A DNA stretch of 64,000 bases from a bacterium (GTDB taxonomy: Bacteria; Actinomycetota; Acidimicrobiia; Acidimicrobiales; CATQHL01): assembly GCA_028824415.1 (NCBI GenBank), contig JAPPDX010000129.1:1-64000 (forward strand), written 5' to 3'. Made by a program: the position numbers and the translations under genes. The first letter of the stretch is position 1; each line of letters starts with the position of its first letter. Of this stretch, positions 54,591 to 64,000 are shown piece by piece. The notes beneath the pieces were generated by a model that worked only from the letters and a program-made list of their open reading frames with translations, was not told where the DNA came from and made no database searches.

Positions 54591-56081
54591 TCACGGGACT
54601 ATCTCGCGGGTGACGGGGTCACTGCCGCGGGGACCGTTGACCCAGCCGGCCATGATCCCGGTGAACGGTCCTGCGGGACCGCCGGCGTGGACGACGAGCA
54701 GACCCCCGGGTCGGAACTTGCCGATACGCCGCCCGGCGGCTTCAGGCGGGAGACCGGCTTCGATGCCCCCCGAACCGGCGAGCAGCTCGTCGCCGTCGAC
54801 CATCAACTCCTCGCTGAGTTCGGCCATGAAGCGGTCCCTGCTCCAGCCCGCATCGGCGAAGCGGGCCATGTGCTCGGGCGGGATGACGAGCATCCCGTCC
54901 AGGGCCATCATCACCCGGGGCGACGCCGTCGCCCGCAGCGCCAGCGCCAGGTGCTTGGTGAGTGACTCGGGGCTGCGGGAACGCTCGTCGAAGAGGACCC
55001 GGGGCGACTCGCCGGCGAATGCGGTGACCGTGGACTGGTCGCGCCGCCAGCCGCGGCTCTCTGCCAGTGACGTCCACGGAGAGGAGTCCTCGGCCTCGGC
55101 GATGCAGAAACCAACCTTGGCCGGTGAGCCGAGGGTGGCACGGTCGGCACCGCCGGGACGCCCGCCGCCGACGTTGCGGACCACCAGTTGGGTGGCCCGG
55201 CCGATCGTCGAGTTCGCCCGGTTGCCCTGGCCGAGCGCGTTGATGCCGGTGTTCATGCCGATGCGCTTCGCCACGGGACCGTTGATGATGAGGACCGGCC
55301 CCACGCTCATGGTGGTTGCCAGAACGCCGTGCATGTTGAACTCGTCGGTGCAGACCGCTTCCACGGCGGCGATCACAACCGGCAGGTACTCCGGCCGGCA
55401 ACCGGCCATGACGGCGTTGACGGCAACCTTCTCGACGGTGCATTCGGCGAGGTCGGGCGGCACGACGGCCACGACGTCGTCGGGACGCCGGGTTGTGCCC
55501 GCCAGCATCCGCAGCACCCGCTCGGCGGTCGGAGGCACAACCGGCAGCCCGTCGGACCAGCCTCGGTCCCACATCGCCTCCCAGGGGTCCTCCCGGGAGG
55601 CTAACTCGACGCGTCGGCTGCGGAGCCCCGAACCGTCGAAGCGTGCCGCCAACCGGTCCGCGTGCGCCGGGTCGACGCTCAGGGAGCCACAGCCCGGGCG
55701 ATGGGCGGGAAGGCCCTCGCCCAGGCCGTCGACGCCCGACAGTTGCTCCCAGTCCTCGCGTGACCAGCCTTCGGTGCGCCCGGTCTCGGCGCGGCCTGTG
55801 ACCCGCAGCAGCGTGGGTACCGTCTCGATCCCGTTGTGCCAGGAGAGGGCCAGGTCATCGTCGTGCAGGACCCAGTCGGCGCCGGCCGGGAACGCCGGAT
55901 CGTCCTGCGTGATGACCGTCAGGCCAGCTCGCTCCTGCAGGTCCTCCAGCACCGGGACGACAAGCTCGCACGTCGGGCAGTCGCGCTTGACGACCACCAC
56001 CAGCCCCTCTGGCAGAGGCGGGTTCAAGCCGTCTCCCTCGCGCTCGGCGTGGCGATGAGGCCCATCGGCCAAGTCTCGCAT
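54591..56081 (-). CDS. Thioredoxin-fold (CPTC) domain fused to a large conserved domain associated with the UGSC-family neighbour
   Basis: VVVVKRDCPTCELVVPVLEDLQ; DRGWSDGLPVVPPTAERVLRML...; 40-nt gap to UGSC gene; start chosen at MRDLADG. Confidence 0.7.
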   Translation of the reverse strand: MRDLADGPHRHAEREGDGLNPPLPEGLVVVVKRDCPTCELVVPVLEDLQERAGLTVITQDDPAFPAGADWVLHDDDLALSWHNGIETVPTLLRVTGRAETGRTEGWSREDWEQLSGVDGLGEGLPAHRPGCGSLSVDPAHADRLAARFDGSGLRSRRVELASREDPWEAMWDRGWSDGLPVVPPTAERVLRMLAGTTRRPDDVVAVVPPDLAECTVEKVAVNAVMAGCRPEYLPVVIAAVEAVCTDEFNMHGVLATTMSVGPVLIINGPVAKRIGMNTGINALGQGNRANSTIGRATQLVVRNVGGGRPGGADRATLGSPAKVGFCIAEAEDSSPWTSLAESRGWRRDQSTVTAFAGESPRVLFDERSRSPESLTKHLALALRATASPRVMMALDGMLVIPPEHMARFADAGWSRDRFMAELSEELMVDGDELLAGSGGIEAGLPPEAAGRRIGKFRPGGLLVVHAGGPAGPFTGIMAGWVNGPRGSDPVTREIVP

Positions 56082-56136
56082 TCGTGACAGCGCCTCGCGC
56101 TGACGGCAGGGCCCGCCGGGATCTCGACGGGCGGGC

Positions 56137-56460
56137 TCAGTCGACGGTGAGCTCGCCCATTTGCGACCACCCGCTCGCGCCTTCGATCGTGGTGTTGATG
56201 ATGCGCGGGGTCTCGGCGAGCGCCTGGGGCATGTCCGCCATGGCCTGCCTGAAGTGGTCGCTGTTGACGTGTGGCCCCGCGCCGTCGGGCTCGAACGCTT
56301 CGACCAGGATGAACTCGTTCGGGTCGTCGACGCTGCGCGACCAGTCGAAGAAGAGGTTGCCGGACTCGGCGCGGGTGGCCTCGGTGAAATCACCCACCAG
56401 GTCGAGCCACCGCTCGGTCCACTCCGGCTTCGTCTTGAACCGCACGACGATGAAAATCAT
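56137..56460 (-). CDS. Antibiotic-biosynthesis-monooxygenase (ABM)-like domain protein
   Basis: MIFIVVRFKTKPEWTERWLDLVGDFTEATRAESGNLFFDWSRSVDDPNEFILVEAFEPDGAGPHVNSDHFRQAM. Confidence 0.88.
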   Translation of the reverse strand: MIFIVVRFKTKPEWTERWLDLVGDFTEATRAESGNLFFDWSRSVDDPNEFILVEAFEPDGAGPHVNSDHFRQAMADMPQALAETPRIINTTIEGASGWSQMGELTVD

Positions 56461-56479
56461 GGTCGGATCCTAAGCGGGT

Positions 56480-57565
56480 TCAGCCGGTTGAGGCTGCGGT
56501 GTGACTCCCCAGCGGCGACCAGGCCAACACGGAGGCATCCGAGTCGAACACGTTGGCGACCAGGGGGTGACCGGCATCCGCGGCCGCGGCCTTGTACTGC
56601 ATCCAGGACATGACGGCGCTGATGGGGGTGCCCGGGCCGTCGTCGAACTGGATCGGGCCGTAGATGTTCGCCGTGTAGATGAGGTCCTCGTCGCCGAGGC
56701 GCCGGGTGGAGTCGTGGCGGGCGCCGGCCGGCTCGTAGAACCAGACGCCCCTCCCGTAGCCCTCCGGAGGTCCGGCCCGGTAGCCGATCCGCCCGCTGAG
56801 CACCATGAAGTCCGCTGCGCCGAGGTGGTGGTGCGGCCCGGCGACGCCGTTGTGGCGGAAGATCATCGACACGTGACCGGTCTCCTCGCTCACCCGCAGG
56901 ATCTTGCGGCCGAAGTCGGGGTTCGCCGGGACGGGGGAGAACTCCATGGCCCGTGTGTCGACGAAGTGTGGGTCGGTGGTGTCGGCGTCGGCTGCGGTCT
57001 CCTCGGCTGCCAGCAGCAGCCGCGCCGCCTCGTCGTCGGCGATTGCCAGTGGCACCGCGGCGGTGGGGAACGGGCGCGGCCGCATGCACTCGGCGAGCGT
57101 GTTCGGCACCAGCGTGAGCCCGGCGTGGCGCGCCGCGGCCTGGACGTCGAGGCTCGTGAGCACAGAGGCCACGCTCTGGCTGTCGGTCTCGAGGAACGCC
57201 ACCGGCCCGTGAAGGTTCATCAGCAGCTCGGTCTCGGCCTCGACGGAAAGACCCTCGATGCGGGAATTCGCCGGGATGTACCCCCACGTTCCGGTCTCGA
57301 GGATCGCGCCCAGCGGCTCCTGCGTGTGGCGCATGCGTCCCGACAGCACCAGCAGATCGGCCGCGCCGAGGTGCACCAGCGGCCCGAGCGAGGTTCCGGC
57401 ATCGAGCCCGACCACGGCGGAGATCATGCCGGTCTCTCCACTGGCTCGCAGAGGCTTTAGTCGCGGGCCGGGGGCCTGAGGGATGCGCAGCCAGGGCAGC
57501 GCGTTGGTGTCGACACCGCCCTCGATACCGGCGGGATCGAAATCAGGGTTGTAGCGGTCGTTCAA
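56480..57565 (-). CDS. Two-domain cupin protein
   Basis: Two cupin-like segments (LVHLGAADLLVLSGRMRH... and GPHHHLGAADFMVLSGRIGYR). Confidence 0.82.
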   Translation of the reverse strand: MNDRYNPDFDPAGIEGGVDTNALPWLRIPQAPGPRLKPLRASGETGMISAVVGLDAGTSLGPLVHLGAADLLVLSGRMRHTQEPLGAILETGTWGYIPANSRIEGLSVEAETELLMNLHGPVAFLETDSQSVASVLTSLDVQAAARHAGLTLVPNTLAECMRPRPFPTAAVPLAIADDEAARLLLAAEETAADADTTDPHFVDTRAMEFSPVPANPDFGRKILRVSEETGHVSMIFRHNGVAGPHHHLGAADFMVLSGRIGYRAGPPEGYGRGVWFYEPAGARHDSTRRLGDEDLIYTANIYGPIQFDDGPGTPISAVMSWMQYKAAAADAGHPLVANVFDSDASVLAWSPLGSHTAASTG

Positions 57566-57601
57566 GTGACTCCTCGCGTCTGTGGGGCCCGTTGCACTGC
57601 T

Positions 57602-59332
57602 CTAGCCGGCCCGCGGTTCGGGTAGGTCCGGCACCGTCTCGCTGTACAGCCAGGACTCGACGACGTTGACGGCCTCGGGTCCGGCGAACTCGTCGACGAT
57701 CCCCAGGAACTCCTCGGTGTTCGTGGTGCCGCCTGCCGAGCGGTCGTAGTGGGCTCCCAGGATGGCGAAGAACATCTCGTCGCCGGTGAGCAGGTGCAGC
57801 GCGTGCAGCGTCATGGCGCCTCGGAAGTACACCGACGGCCCAAAGAGCTCTCCGGGGCTGATTCCCTTGGGCGGTGTCGCCGCGAAGAAGGGGAGCTGCG
57901 CGTGCAACTGCTGCATGTTCAACTCGAAGTCCATGCCGTGGTGCTCGGCGTCGAACATGAGATGCAGGTAGGTGGCGAAGCCCTCGTTGAGCCAGATGTC
58001 CCCCCAATCCTCCAGGGCCACCGAGTTGCCCAGCCACTGGTGAGCGGCCTCGTGGGCGATGATGTCCGGGCTGAGGACGTGGCGCCCGTGTATGGACAAT
58101 GTCTGGTTCTCGAGGGCGAACTCGAACTCGACCGGAACCACGATCGTGCCGTACGCGCCGAACGGGTAGGGGCCGAGCAACTCCTCGAGGAAACCGATCG
58201 CGTCGGCGGTCACCGCCAGGGCCTCACCGATGTCCGGCGCCGCGTCCCGGGGAACGTAGTCACGCAGCAGCGGACCCGCCGGATCCAGCCGGCCGTGCTC
58301 GACGCGCTCGAAATCACCGATGTAGACGGCGGCCAGGTACGTGGCCATCGGGTCGTCCATCCGCCACGTGGTGGTGGTGCGGCCGTCCGTCGTCGTCTCG
58401 TCGACCAGCAGTCCGCTGGCGGCGGCCGTCGTCGTTGCAGGCACGGTGATGCGGAACTCGAACGTGGCCTTGTCGGACGGATGGTTGTTGGACGGGTACC
58501 AGGTCATCGCTCCCGATGGCTGGTTGATTGTGTAGATCGCGCCGCCCTGTGAATGCCAGCCGAGAGTCGTGAACGGCACGCCCGGATCGTCGATCGGTTC
58601 GGGCGTCCCCGAGTAGGAAACACCGACGGAGAACTCCTGGCCGTCAACCAGAGCGAGTGCCGGCCGGACGGTCAGTTCCGTTCCGGAACGGGAGAACTCG
58701 GCGGCGATCCCGTCGACGGTCACGTCGTGCACTTCGAGACCGGACAGGTCGAGGTTGAACGCCGACATGTCCTGTGTGGCCTGTGCTGTGACCGATGTCC
58801 GCGCCGAGATGGCATTCGCCGCGGGATCCACGTCGAGAACGATGCTGTAGTGGAGCACGTCATAGCCCGCGTTGCCGAGCAGGGGGTAGAGGCTGTCTCC
58901 CAGGCCTTCTGCAGCGACCCCCTCGATGGCCGGCTCGGGCGGAGAGACCGTCGGGGTTCCGGCGTCTGTCTCCGGTTCGACAGGAGTGCCGGCTGATTCT
59001 GTACCCGCCGCCGCGTCTGTTGTGGTTGGTGTCTGAACCGCCGTTGATGTCGTCGGGGGTGCGGCGGTCGTGGATGTCGTGGGGGTTGGGGCGTTTGCGG
59101 TCGTCGTCGAGGTTGCGGTGGAGGTCGTTGTCGTCGGCGCGTCCGGTGGGGTGGTGGCGGAACGCGCGGGCGTTGTGGTGGTCGTGGTCGGGACGGCCGG
59201 AGGAGTGGTCGTGGTCGGGGTGGCCGCTCCGGTCGTCGTGGGGGGAGGTCCTGCCGGGTCGCCGGTTGTGCTACCGCAGGCGGCTGCGATGATCGCTGCC
59301 GCCGCCAGCACGGGCAGCAGGATCCGGGGCAT
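57602..59332 (-). CDS. M1-family metallopeptidase, lipoprotein with Thr/Pro-rich stalk
   Basis: Lipobox IIAAACG; HEAAHQWLGNSVALEDWGDIWLNEGFATYL (HExxH-x18-E). Confidence 0.93.
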   Translation of the reverse strand: MPRILLPVLAAAAIIAAACGSTTGDPAGPPPTTTGAATPTTTTPPAVPTTTTTTPARSATTPPDAPTTTTSTATSTTTANAPTPTTSTTAAPPTTSTAVQTPTTTDAAAGTESAGTPVEPETDAGTPTVSPPEPAIEGVAAEGLGDSLYPLLGNAGYDVLHYSIVLDVDPAANAISARTSVTAQATQDMSAFNLDLSGLEVHDVTVDGIAAEFSRSGTELTVRPALALVDGQEFSVGVSYSGTPEPIDDPGVPFTTLGWHSQGGAIYTINQPSGAMTWYPSNNHPSDKATFEFRITVPATTTAAASGLLVDETTTDGRTTTTWRMDDPMATYLAAVYIGDFERVEHGRLDPAGPLLRDYVPRDAAPDIGEALAVTADAIGFLEELLGPYPFGAYGTIVVPVEFEFALENQTLSIHGRHVLSPDIIAHEAAHQWLGNSVALEDWGDIWLNEGFATYLHLMFDAEHHGMDFELNMQQLHAQLPFFAATPPKGISPGELFGPSVYFRGAMTLHALHLLTGDEMFFAILGAHYDRSAGGTTNTEEFLGIVDEFAGPEAVNVVESWLYSETVPDLPEPRAG

Positions 59333-59795
59333 GGCTGCAGGATACGAGGGGTGACTCGAACACCTCTTGTGCCTCTCGCGACCCGTTGCCGGCGGCGACT
59401 CGTGCCGGCCGACCCTCAGTCCGGGATCGCTGCCGCAAGCGCCTGACGGCCGCGTAGAGCAGCCACACCAGGCACCACGCCACCACGGCGACCAGCAGGA
59501 TCGTCTCGTCGCCGGGCCGAAGCCCGGTGGCCCCGAACGGTTCCACGAAGTACCGGGAGACGAAGCCTCCCCGGTAAGGCGTCTCGCCCGCCAGGCGCCA
59601 GAAGTGCTTCTCCCAGACTGTCAGTGGGCAGGGCTGGCCGGCGAGGTTGATCGCGGCGGTCGGCGCCGCCACCAGCAGGTACCACCGCATCAGCCGGGGC
59701 CTGCGTGCCGCAGGCGGCGCGCCCACGATGAGGAAGACGATCCCCAGCCCGTGCGCGAGCGCGATCGCGACCGCCAGTGCCGCCCAGGCCCCCAC
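59271..59795 (-). CDS. DUF2784-like membrane protein
   Basis: Multi-TM, AINLAGQPCPLTVWEKHF; C-terminus overlaps the N-terminus of the next gene by 62 nt. Confidence 0.65.
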   Translation of the reverse strand: MGAWAALAVAIALAHGLGIVFLIVGAPPAARRPRLMRWYLLVAAPTAAINLAGQPCPLTVWEKHFWRLAGETPYRGGFVSRYFVEPFGATGLRPGDETILLVAVVAWCLVWLLYAAVRRLRQRSRTEGRPARVAAGNGSREAQEVFESPLVSCSHAPDPAARAGGGSDHRSRLR

Positions 59796-60010
59796 GGCCT
59801 CAAACTACCGCGGTCTTGCCGGGTGGAGAGCGGTGTTCGCCGCGGCGACGCAGGAGACCACCGCCCAAGAGGGCCGCGAGTCCGGCTCCGAGGGTCTCCC
59901 GGTGGCTTGACACGTCGACCAGGAAGTAGTCATGTCTGGGATGCGGGAGGGCAGTCCCCGGGGAACATGCCACCGCCGTCCTCCCAGGTGAATCCGGAGA
60001 GAGGTCACCC

Positions 60011-61231
60011 ATGAGCAGCAGTCCTGATCCGAAGACGGTCGTCATCATCGGCGCGCTGGACACGAAGGGCGCGGAGTTCGCCTTCGTCAAGCGGCTCATC
60101 GAATCCGAAGGCGTGGACACTCTTGTGGTCGACTTCGGGACCATGGGTGAGCCCGCCCTGGAGCCTGACGTCACACGGGCCGAGGTCGCCGCGGCGGCGG
60201 ACGGCGACGTCTCCTATTTCGCCTCGGGCGAGCACAAGGACGAGGCGATGCAGACCATGGTCGCCGGCCTGGCGGTCGTGGTCCGCCGGCTCTACGACGA
60301 GGGACGGCTCGGCGGCATCATCGGCATGGGCGGCACCGGCGGCACCTCCATCGCCACGACGGGGATGCGCACACTGCCCGTGGGTGTGCCCAAGGTGATG
60401 GTGTCGACGGTGGCCGGCGGCGATGTCAGCGCCTACGCGGGCACCAGGGACATCACCTTCATCCCGTCGATCGTGGACGTGGCCGGGATCAACAGCATCA
60501 GCCGGGCCATCTACGCCAACGCCGCCGGCGCGATCGCCGGCATGGTGCGCCTGGAGCGGCCGCCGGCCGGCGAGGAGCGCCCGCTGGTCACCGCGTCGAT
60601 GTTCGGCAATACCACGACCTGCGTGGAGCGCGCCCGCGGCGTCGTGGAGAGGGGCGGCTTCGAGGTCCTGGTGTTCCACGCCACCGGCATCGGAGGCAGG
60701 ACCATGGAGGCCTTGATAGCTGACGGCTACATCGCCGGCTCTCTCGACATCACCACGACCGAGTTGGCCGATTACGTGTGCGGAGGCGTCTTCGACGCGG
60801 GGCCGGAGCGCTGCAAGGCCGCCTCCGGCGCGGGCATCCCGGCGGTCGTCGTTCCCGGGTGTGTCGACATGGCCAACTTCGACGCCATCGAGACCGTCCC
60901 CGAGCGCTACCAGGGGCGGAACCTGTACCAGTGGAACCCGAATGTCACCCTGCTGCGCACCGATGTGGTCGAGAACGTCCGGATCGGCGAGATCATCGCC
61001 GCCGCCGTCAACCTGGCCACGGCTCCGACCGCTGTGCTGTTGCCCATGCGGGGTGTTTCGATGCTGGACAGCGAAGGTGAGCGGTTCTGGGACCCCGAGG
61101 CGGACCAGGCGTGCTTCGACGCCATCCGCAGCGGCCTCCGGGGGGACATCGCCGTCCATGAGGTGGACCACAACATCAACGATCCCGAGTTTGCCGACAT
61201 TGCAGCCAACATGCTGCTGGAAATGTTGTGA
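60011..61231 (+). CDS. Tm-1-like ATP-binding (UPF0261) protein
   Basis: VVIIGALDTKGAEFAFVKRLIE, GIIGMGGTGGTSIATTGMRTLPVGVPKVMVSTVAGGDVSAYAGTRDITFIPSIVDVAGINSISR. Confidence 0.92.
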   Translation: MSSSPDPKTVVIIGALDTKGAEFAFVKRLIESEGVDTLVVDFGTMGEPALEPDVTRAEVAAAADGDVSYFASGEHKDEAMQTMVAGLAVVVRRLYDEGRLGGIIGMGGTGGTSIATTGMRTLPVGVPKVMVSTVAGGDVSAYAGTRDITFIPSIVDVAGINSISRAIYANAAGAIAGMVRLERPPAGEERPLVTASMFGNTTTCVERARGVVERGGFEVLVFHATGIGGRTMEALIADGYIAGSLDITTTELADYVCGGVFDAGPERCKAASGAGIPAVVVPGCVDMANFDAIETVPERYQGRNLYQWNPNVTLLRTDVVENVRIGEIIAAAVNLATAPTAVLLPMRGVSMLDSEGERFWDPEADQACFDAIRSGLRGDIAVHEVDHNINDPEFADIAANMLLEML

Positions 61232-61256
61232 GACCTGAGCGGAGAGGAGCGGGTCA

Positions 61257-62087
61257 GTGGCACTAACACGTAGCGAGATCCTCCGGCGCGTGCGCGCGGA
61301 GGTCGCCGCCGGCCGGCCCGTGGTGGGCTGCGGCGCCGGAACCGGCATCTCCGCCAAGTGCGCCGAGGCGGGCGGGGCGGACCTCATCATCATCTACAAC
61401 TCCGGGCGCTACCGGATGGCCGGCCGCGGCTCGCTGGCCGGTCTCATGCCTTATGGCGACGCCAATGGAATCGTCGTCGAGATGGCCGCCGAGGTGCTTC
61501 CGGTGGTGAGCGACACGCCGGTCCTGGCAGGGGTCTGTGGTACCGATCCGTTCCGCCTCATGCCGGTGTTCCTGAAGCAGCTGGCCGAGATCGGCTTCTC
61601 GGGCGTCCAGAACTTCCCGACGGTGGGACTCATCGACGGCTCGTTCAGGAGCAATCTGGAAGGCACCGGGATGGGCTACGGCAAGGAGGTCGACGCCATC
61701 CATCAGGCACACCTGCTGGACATGTTCACCTCCCCGTATGTCTTCGACGAGACCCAGGCGGTGCTGATGGCCGAGGCGGGCGCCGACATGCTGGTGGCCC
61801 ACGTGGGGCTCACGACATCGGGCAGCATCGGCGCCACGGACGCCATGACCCTCGACCAGGCCATCGAGACCGTTGAGGCGATCGCCGGTGCCGGCCGCGG
61901 GGTCCGCGACGACCTCTTGGTGATCTGTCACGGCGGGCCCTTCGACGAGCCGGCGAACGTGGGCGAGGCGCTGGCGAGGCTTCCCGGAAGCGTGGGGTTC
62001 TTCGGCGCCTCCAGCATCGAACGTTTGCCCACCGAGCGCGCCATCACCGATCAGGTGAGGTCGTTCAAGGCCCTCGAACTGGCCTGA
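61257..62087 (+). CDS. Phosphoenolpyruvate-hydrolase-family (TIM-barrel) protein
   Basis: [69 protein letters not shown] start, follows Tm-1-like gene. Confidence 0.9.
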   Translation: MALTRSEILRRVRAEVAAGRPVVGCGAGTGISAKCAEAGGADLIIIYNSGRYRMAGRGSLAGLMPYGDANGIVVEMAAEVLPVVSDTPVLAGVCGTDPFRLMPVFLKQLAEIGFSGVQNFPTVGLIDGSFRSNLEGTGMGYGKEVDAIHQAHLLDMFTSPYVFDETQAVLMAEAGADMLVAHVGLTTSGSIGATDAMTLDQAIETVEAIAGAGRGVRDDLLVICHGGPFDEPANVGEALARLPGSVGFFGASSIERLPTERAITDQVRSFKALELA

Positions 62088-62280
62088 TCAGCGCCGTGCC
62101 GGACCCGTCGCAGGGCGTGACGGGGTCGGTGTTTCCCGGTCATCGGGACCGCGGCGGCGCGACGCGGCTCTCTTGGTTGCGATGCGGTGGGCGGGCGCGG
62201 ATCCAAGTGGAGTGGACGGGAAGGGGCGCGTGGTGCCAGAGTTGGCCGAACACCTGGGAATCGCTGAGAGGAGAGATGCG

Positions 62281-63504
62281 ATGGGTGATCTCAATTCGGC
62301 CGCGGATGCGGTATTGGACGGTGCTGTCTCGGGGTCGCCGCGCGTCCCCGGCGTCGCTGCGGTCGCCACCGACCGCGACGGCGTCATCTATGCCGGCGCC
62401 CGGGGTGAGCGCGTTCTGGGGGGAGACCCCTTCACCACCGACACGGTGGTAGCGATCTTCTCGACGACAAAGGCCATCGGCGGCACCGCCTGCCTGCAAC
62501 TGGTCGAGCAGGGCGACCTGGACCTGGACGCCCCGGCGAAGGAGTACGTGCCGCGGATCGGCGGCCTCGAAGTGCTCGAGGGCTTCGACGACGACGGGAC
62601 GCCGAGATTGCGCCCGCCCCGCAGCGACGTCACGACGCGCCAACTGCTGTGTCATACGGCCGGACTCACCTACGACTTCTTCAACGAGACGTACACGCGG
62701 CTGGCGAACGAGCAGGGCCAGCCCTGGGTGGTGGACGCCTCCTACGCCTCCATCGAGACGCCGCTGCTGTTCGACCCGGGCGAGCAGTGGGAGTACGGCT
62801 CCAACATCGACTGGGCCGGCCTGGTGGTGGAGGGCATCACCGGCCAGCGGTTGGGCGAGGTCTTCGAGGACAGGATCCTGGGCCCGCTGGGGATGGATTC
62901 GACCGCCTTCTCGATGACTCCGTCGATGCGTGAGCGCTTGGCGACGATTCACGCTCGCGAGGACGCCGACGGCTCGCTGATCCCGCTGGCGGGCGTGGAG
63001 TTGCCGCCCGACCCCGAGGTTCACATGGCCGGCCACGGCCTCTACGGCACGGCGGAGGACTACGCCAAGTTCATCCGCATGTGGCTCAACGACGGGGCCG
63101 GCCCCGATGGCGAGCAGATCCTGCGACCCGAGACCGTCGAGATGGCGGCGCAGAACCAGCTGCCCGACGGCATGTTCATCAAGATGCTGCCCGGCGTCGG
63201 AGCCACCGAGGTGGCCAAGACGGTCCTCCCCATCTCGAACCCGCGCCTGTCCAACGACGCCGAGTTCTTCCCGGGCATGCCGAAGACGTGGGCGTTGACA
63301 TTCATGATCAACGAGGAGCCTGCCCCCACCGGCCGGCCGGCGGGGGCGCTGGCATGGGCGGGTCTGGCCAACCTGTACTACTGGATCGACCGGGCCAACG
63401 GGGTGGGCGGCTTCTGGGCGACTCAGATCTTCCCCTTCGTCGACCCCACGTCGGTGGGCGGGTTCCTCGACTTCGAGAAGGCGGTCTACGACAACGCCAC
63501 CTAG
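62281..63504 (+). CDS. Beta-lactamase-family serine hydrolase (class C/EstB-like)
   Basis: SxxK motif [35 protein letters not shown]. Confidence 0.9.
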   Translation: MGDLNSAADAVLDGAVSGSPRVPGVAAVATDRDGVIYAGARGERVLGGDPFTTDTVVAIFSTTKAIGGTACLQLVEQGDLDLDAPAKEYVPRIGGLEVLEGFDDDGTPRLRPPRSDVTTRQLLCHTAGLTYDFFNETYTRLANEQGQPWVVDASYASIETPLLFDPGEQWEYGSNIDWAGLVVEGITGQRLGEVFEDRILGPLGMDSTAFSMTPSMRERLATIHAREDADGSLIPLAGVELPPDPEVHMAGHGLYGTAEDYAKFIRMWLNDGAGPDGEQILRPETVEMAAQNQLPDGMFIKMLPGVGATEVAKTVLPISNPRLSNDAEFFPGMPKTWALTFMINEEPAPTGRPAGALAWAGLANLYYWIDRANGVGGFWATQIFPFVDPTSVGGFLDFEKAVYDNAT

Positions 63505-63608
63505 ACCGGCGCCCTCCACAAAGGCAGGACGCGAGGGCGGTCCCGGCTCGATCCCGGGAACGCCCGTGGGCTCAGGTGCCGCCCTGGGTTCGTGTCATGG
63601 GCCGCTCG

Positions 63609-64000
63609 TCAGCCCGCAGCCAGCGCGGCCTCGATCAACGGATCGATCTTGTCACGGTTGTCGGCGATCCACTCGGCGGCCGCGACTGCGATCTCCGCGT
63701 CGGTGTCGGCGCCCGCATCGATGGCGACGGCCTGGACGGCCACAGCCAGAGCATCCAACTCGAAGTTCTCGAGCAACGACGCGGCGGCCGGATTGGCGGC
63801 CAGGAACTCCTTGTTGGCGGCGACGACGATGTCCGACGGTGTGAACATCGTCGTGCAGGGATCGTTCGTGCAGGCGTTGCCCACGGCGGAGACCCCGTCC
63901 TGGTCCTCGAGGGTCTGGTTGGGCTCGACGGCGAGCCACAGCACGTCGCGGCCCGGCACGAGCTTGCCGACGAAAGCTGTGGGCGTCCACACGTACTGCA
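63609..64000 (-). CDS. Third OpuAC-like ABC substrate-binding protein, C-terminal part (truncated by window edge)
   Basis: TPTAFVGKLVPGRDVLWLAVEP, CTNDPCTTMFTPSDIVVAANKEFLAANPAAASLLENF parallels the 6199..7914 and 8098..9795 C-termini. Confidence 0.8.
   Translation of the reverse strand, partial: QYVWTPTAFVGKLVPGRDVLWLAVEPNQTLEDQDGVSAVGNACTNDPCTTMFTPSDIVVAANKEFLAANPAAASLLENFELDALAVAVQAVAIDAGADTDAEIAVAAAEWIADNRDKIDPLIEAALAAG

Overview
This is a GC-rich (actinobacterial-looking) chromosomal window with about 42 supported protein genes and no convincing rRNA, tRNA or CRISPR. It starts in the 3' end of secA, followed by prfB. An ~11-kb minus-strand osmolyte block (dimethylglycine-dehydrogenase-like, Rieske glycine-betaine-demethylase-like, and a ProU/OpuA-type ABC transporter with two tandem lipoprotein binding proteins on heptad-repeat stalks) sits between prfB and ftsEX. 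Next come mscR (formaldehyde/mycothiol detoxification) flanked by 78-bp direct repeats, a BadI-type alicyclic acyl-CoA cluster, and an FAH-family protein. A molybdenum-hydroxylase operon with two large subunits plus a Rieske protein and TauE/SafE follows, then a GAF histidine kinase/LuxR regulator, an amidase, and a choline-sulfatase (betC). After that are acyl-CoA ligases and a dehydrogenase, a urea/amide-like Urt/Liv ABC transporter with a fused permease-ATPase, and a carboxyltransferase. Two giant secreted RCC1-repeat proteins (one carrying a metallopeptidase domain) are followed by PPK2. At 54 kb two consecutive ORFs are best read as one selenoprotein: an in-frame TGA at the U of a UGSC motif, followed directly by a bacterial-SECIS-like hairpin, next to a thioredoxin-fold fusion protein. 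The window ends with cupin, M1 peptidase, DUF2784-like, Tm-1-like/PEP-hydrolase-like and beta-lactamase-family genes and a third partial OpuAC-type binding protein. The best leads are the UGSC selenoprotein locus, the paired 14-repeat RCC1 proteins with an N-terminal duplicated module of unknown function and a duplicated fragment of the neighbouring gene, the polymorphic lipoprotein stalks, and the repeat-derived linker in the transporter fusion.
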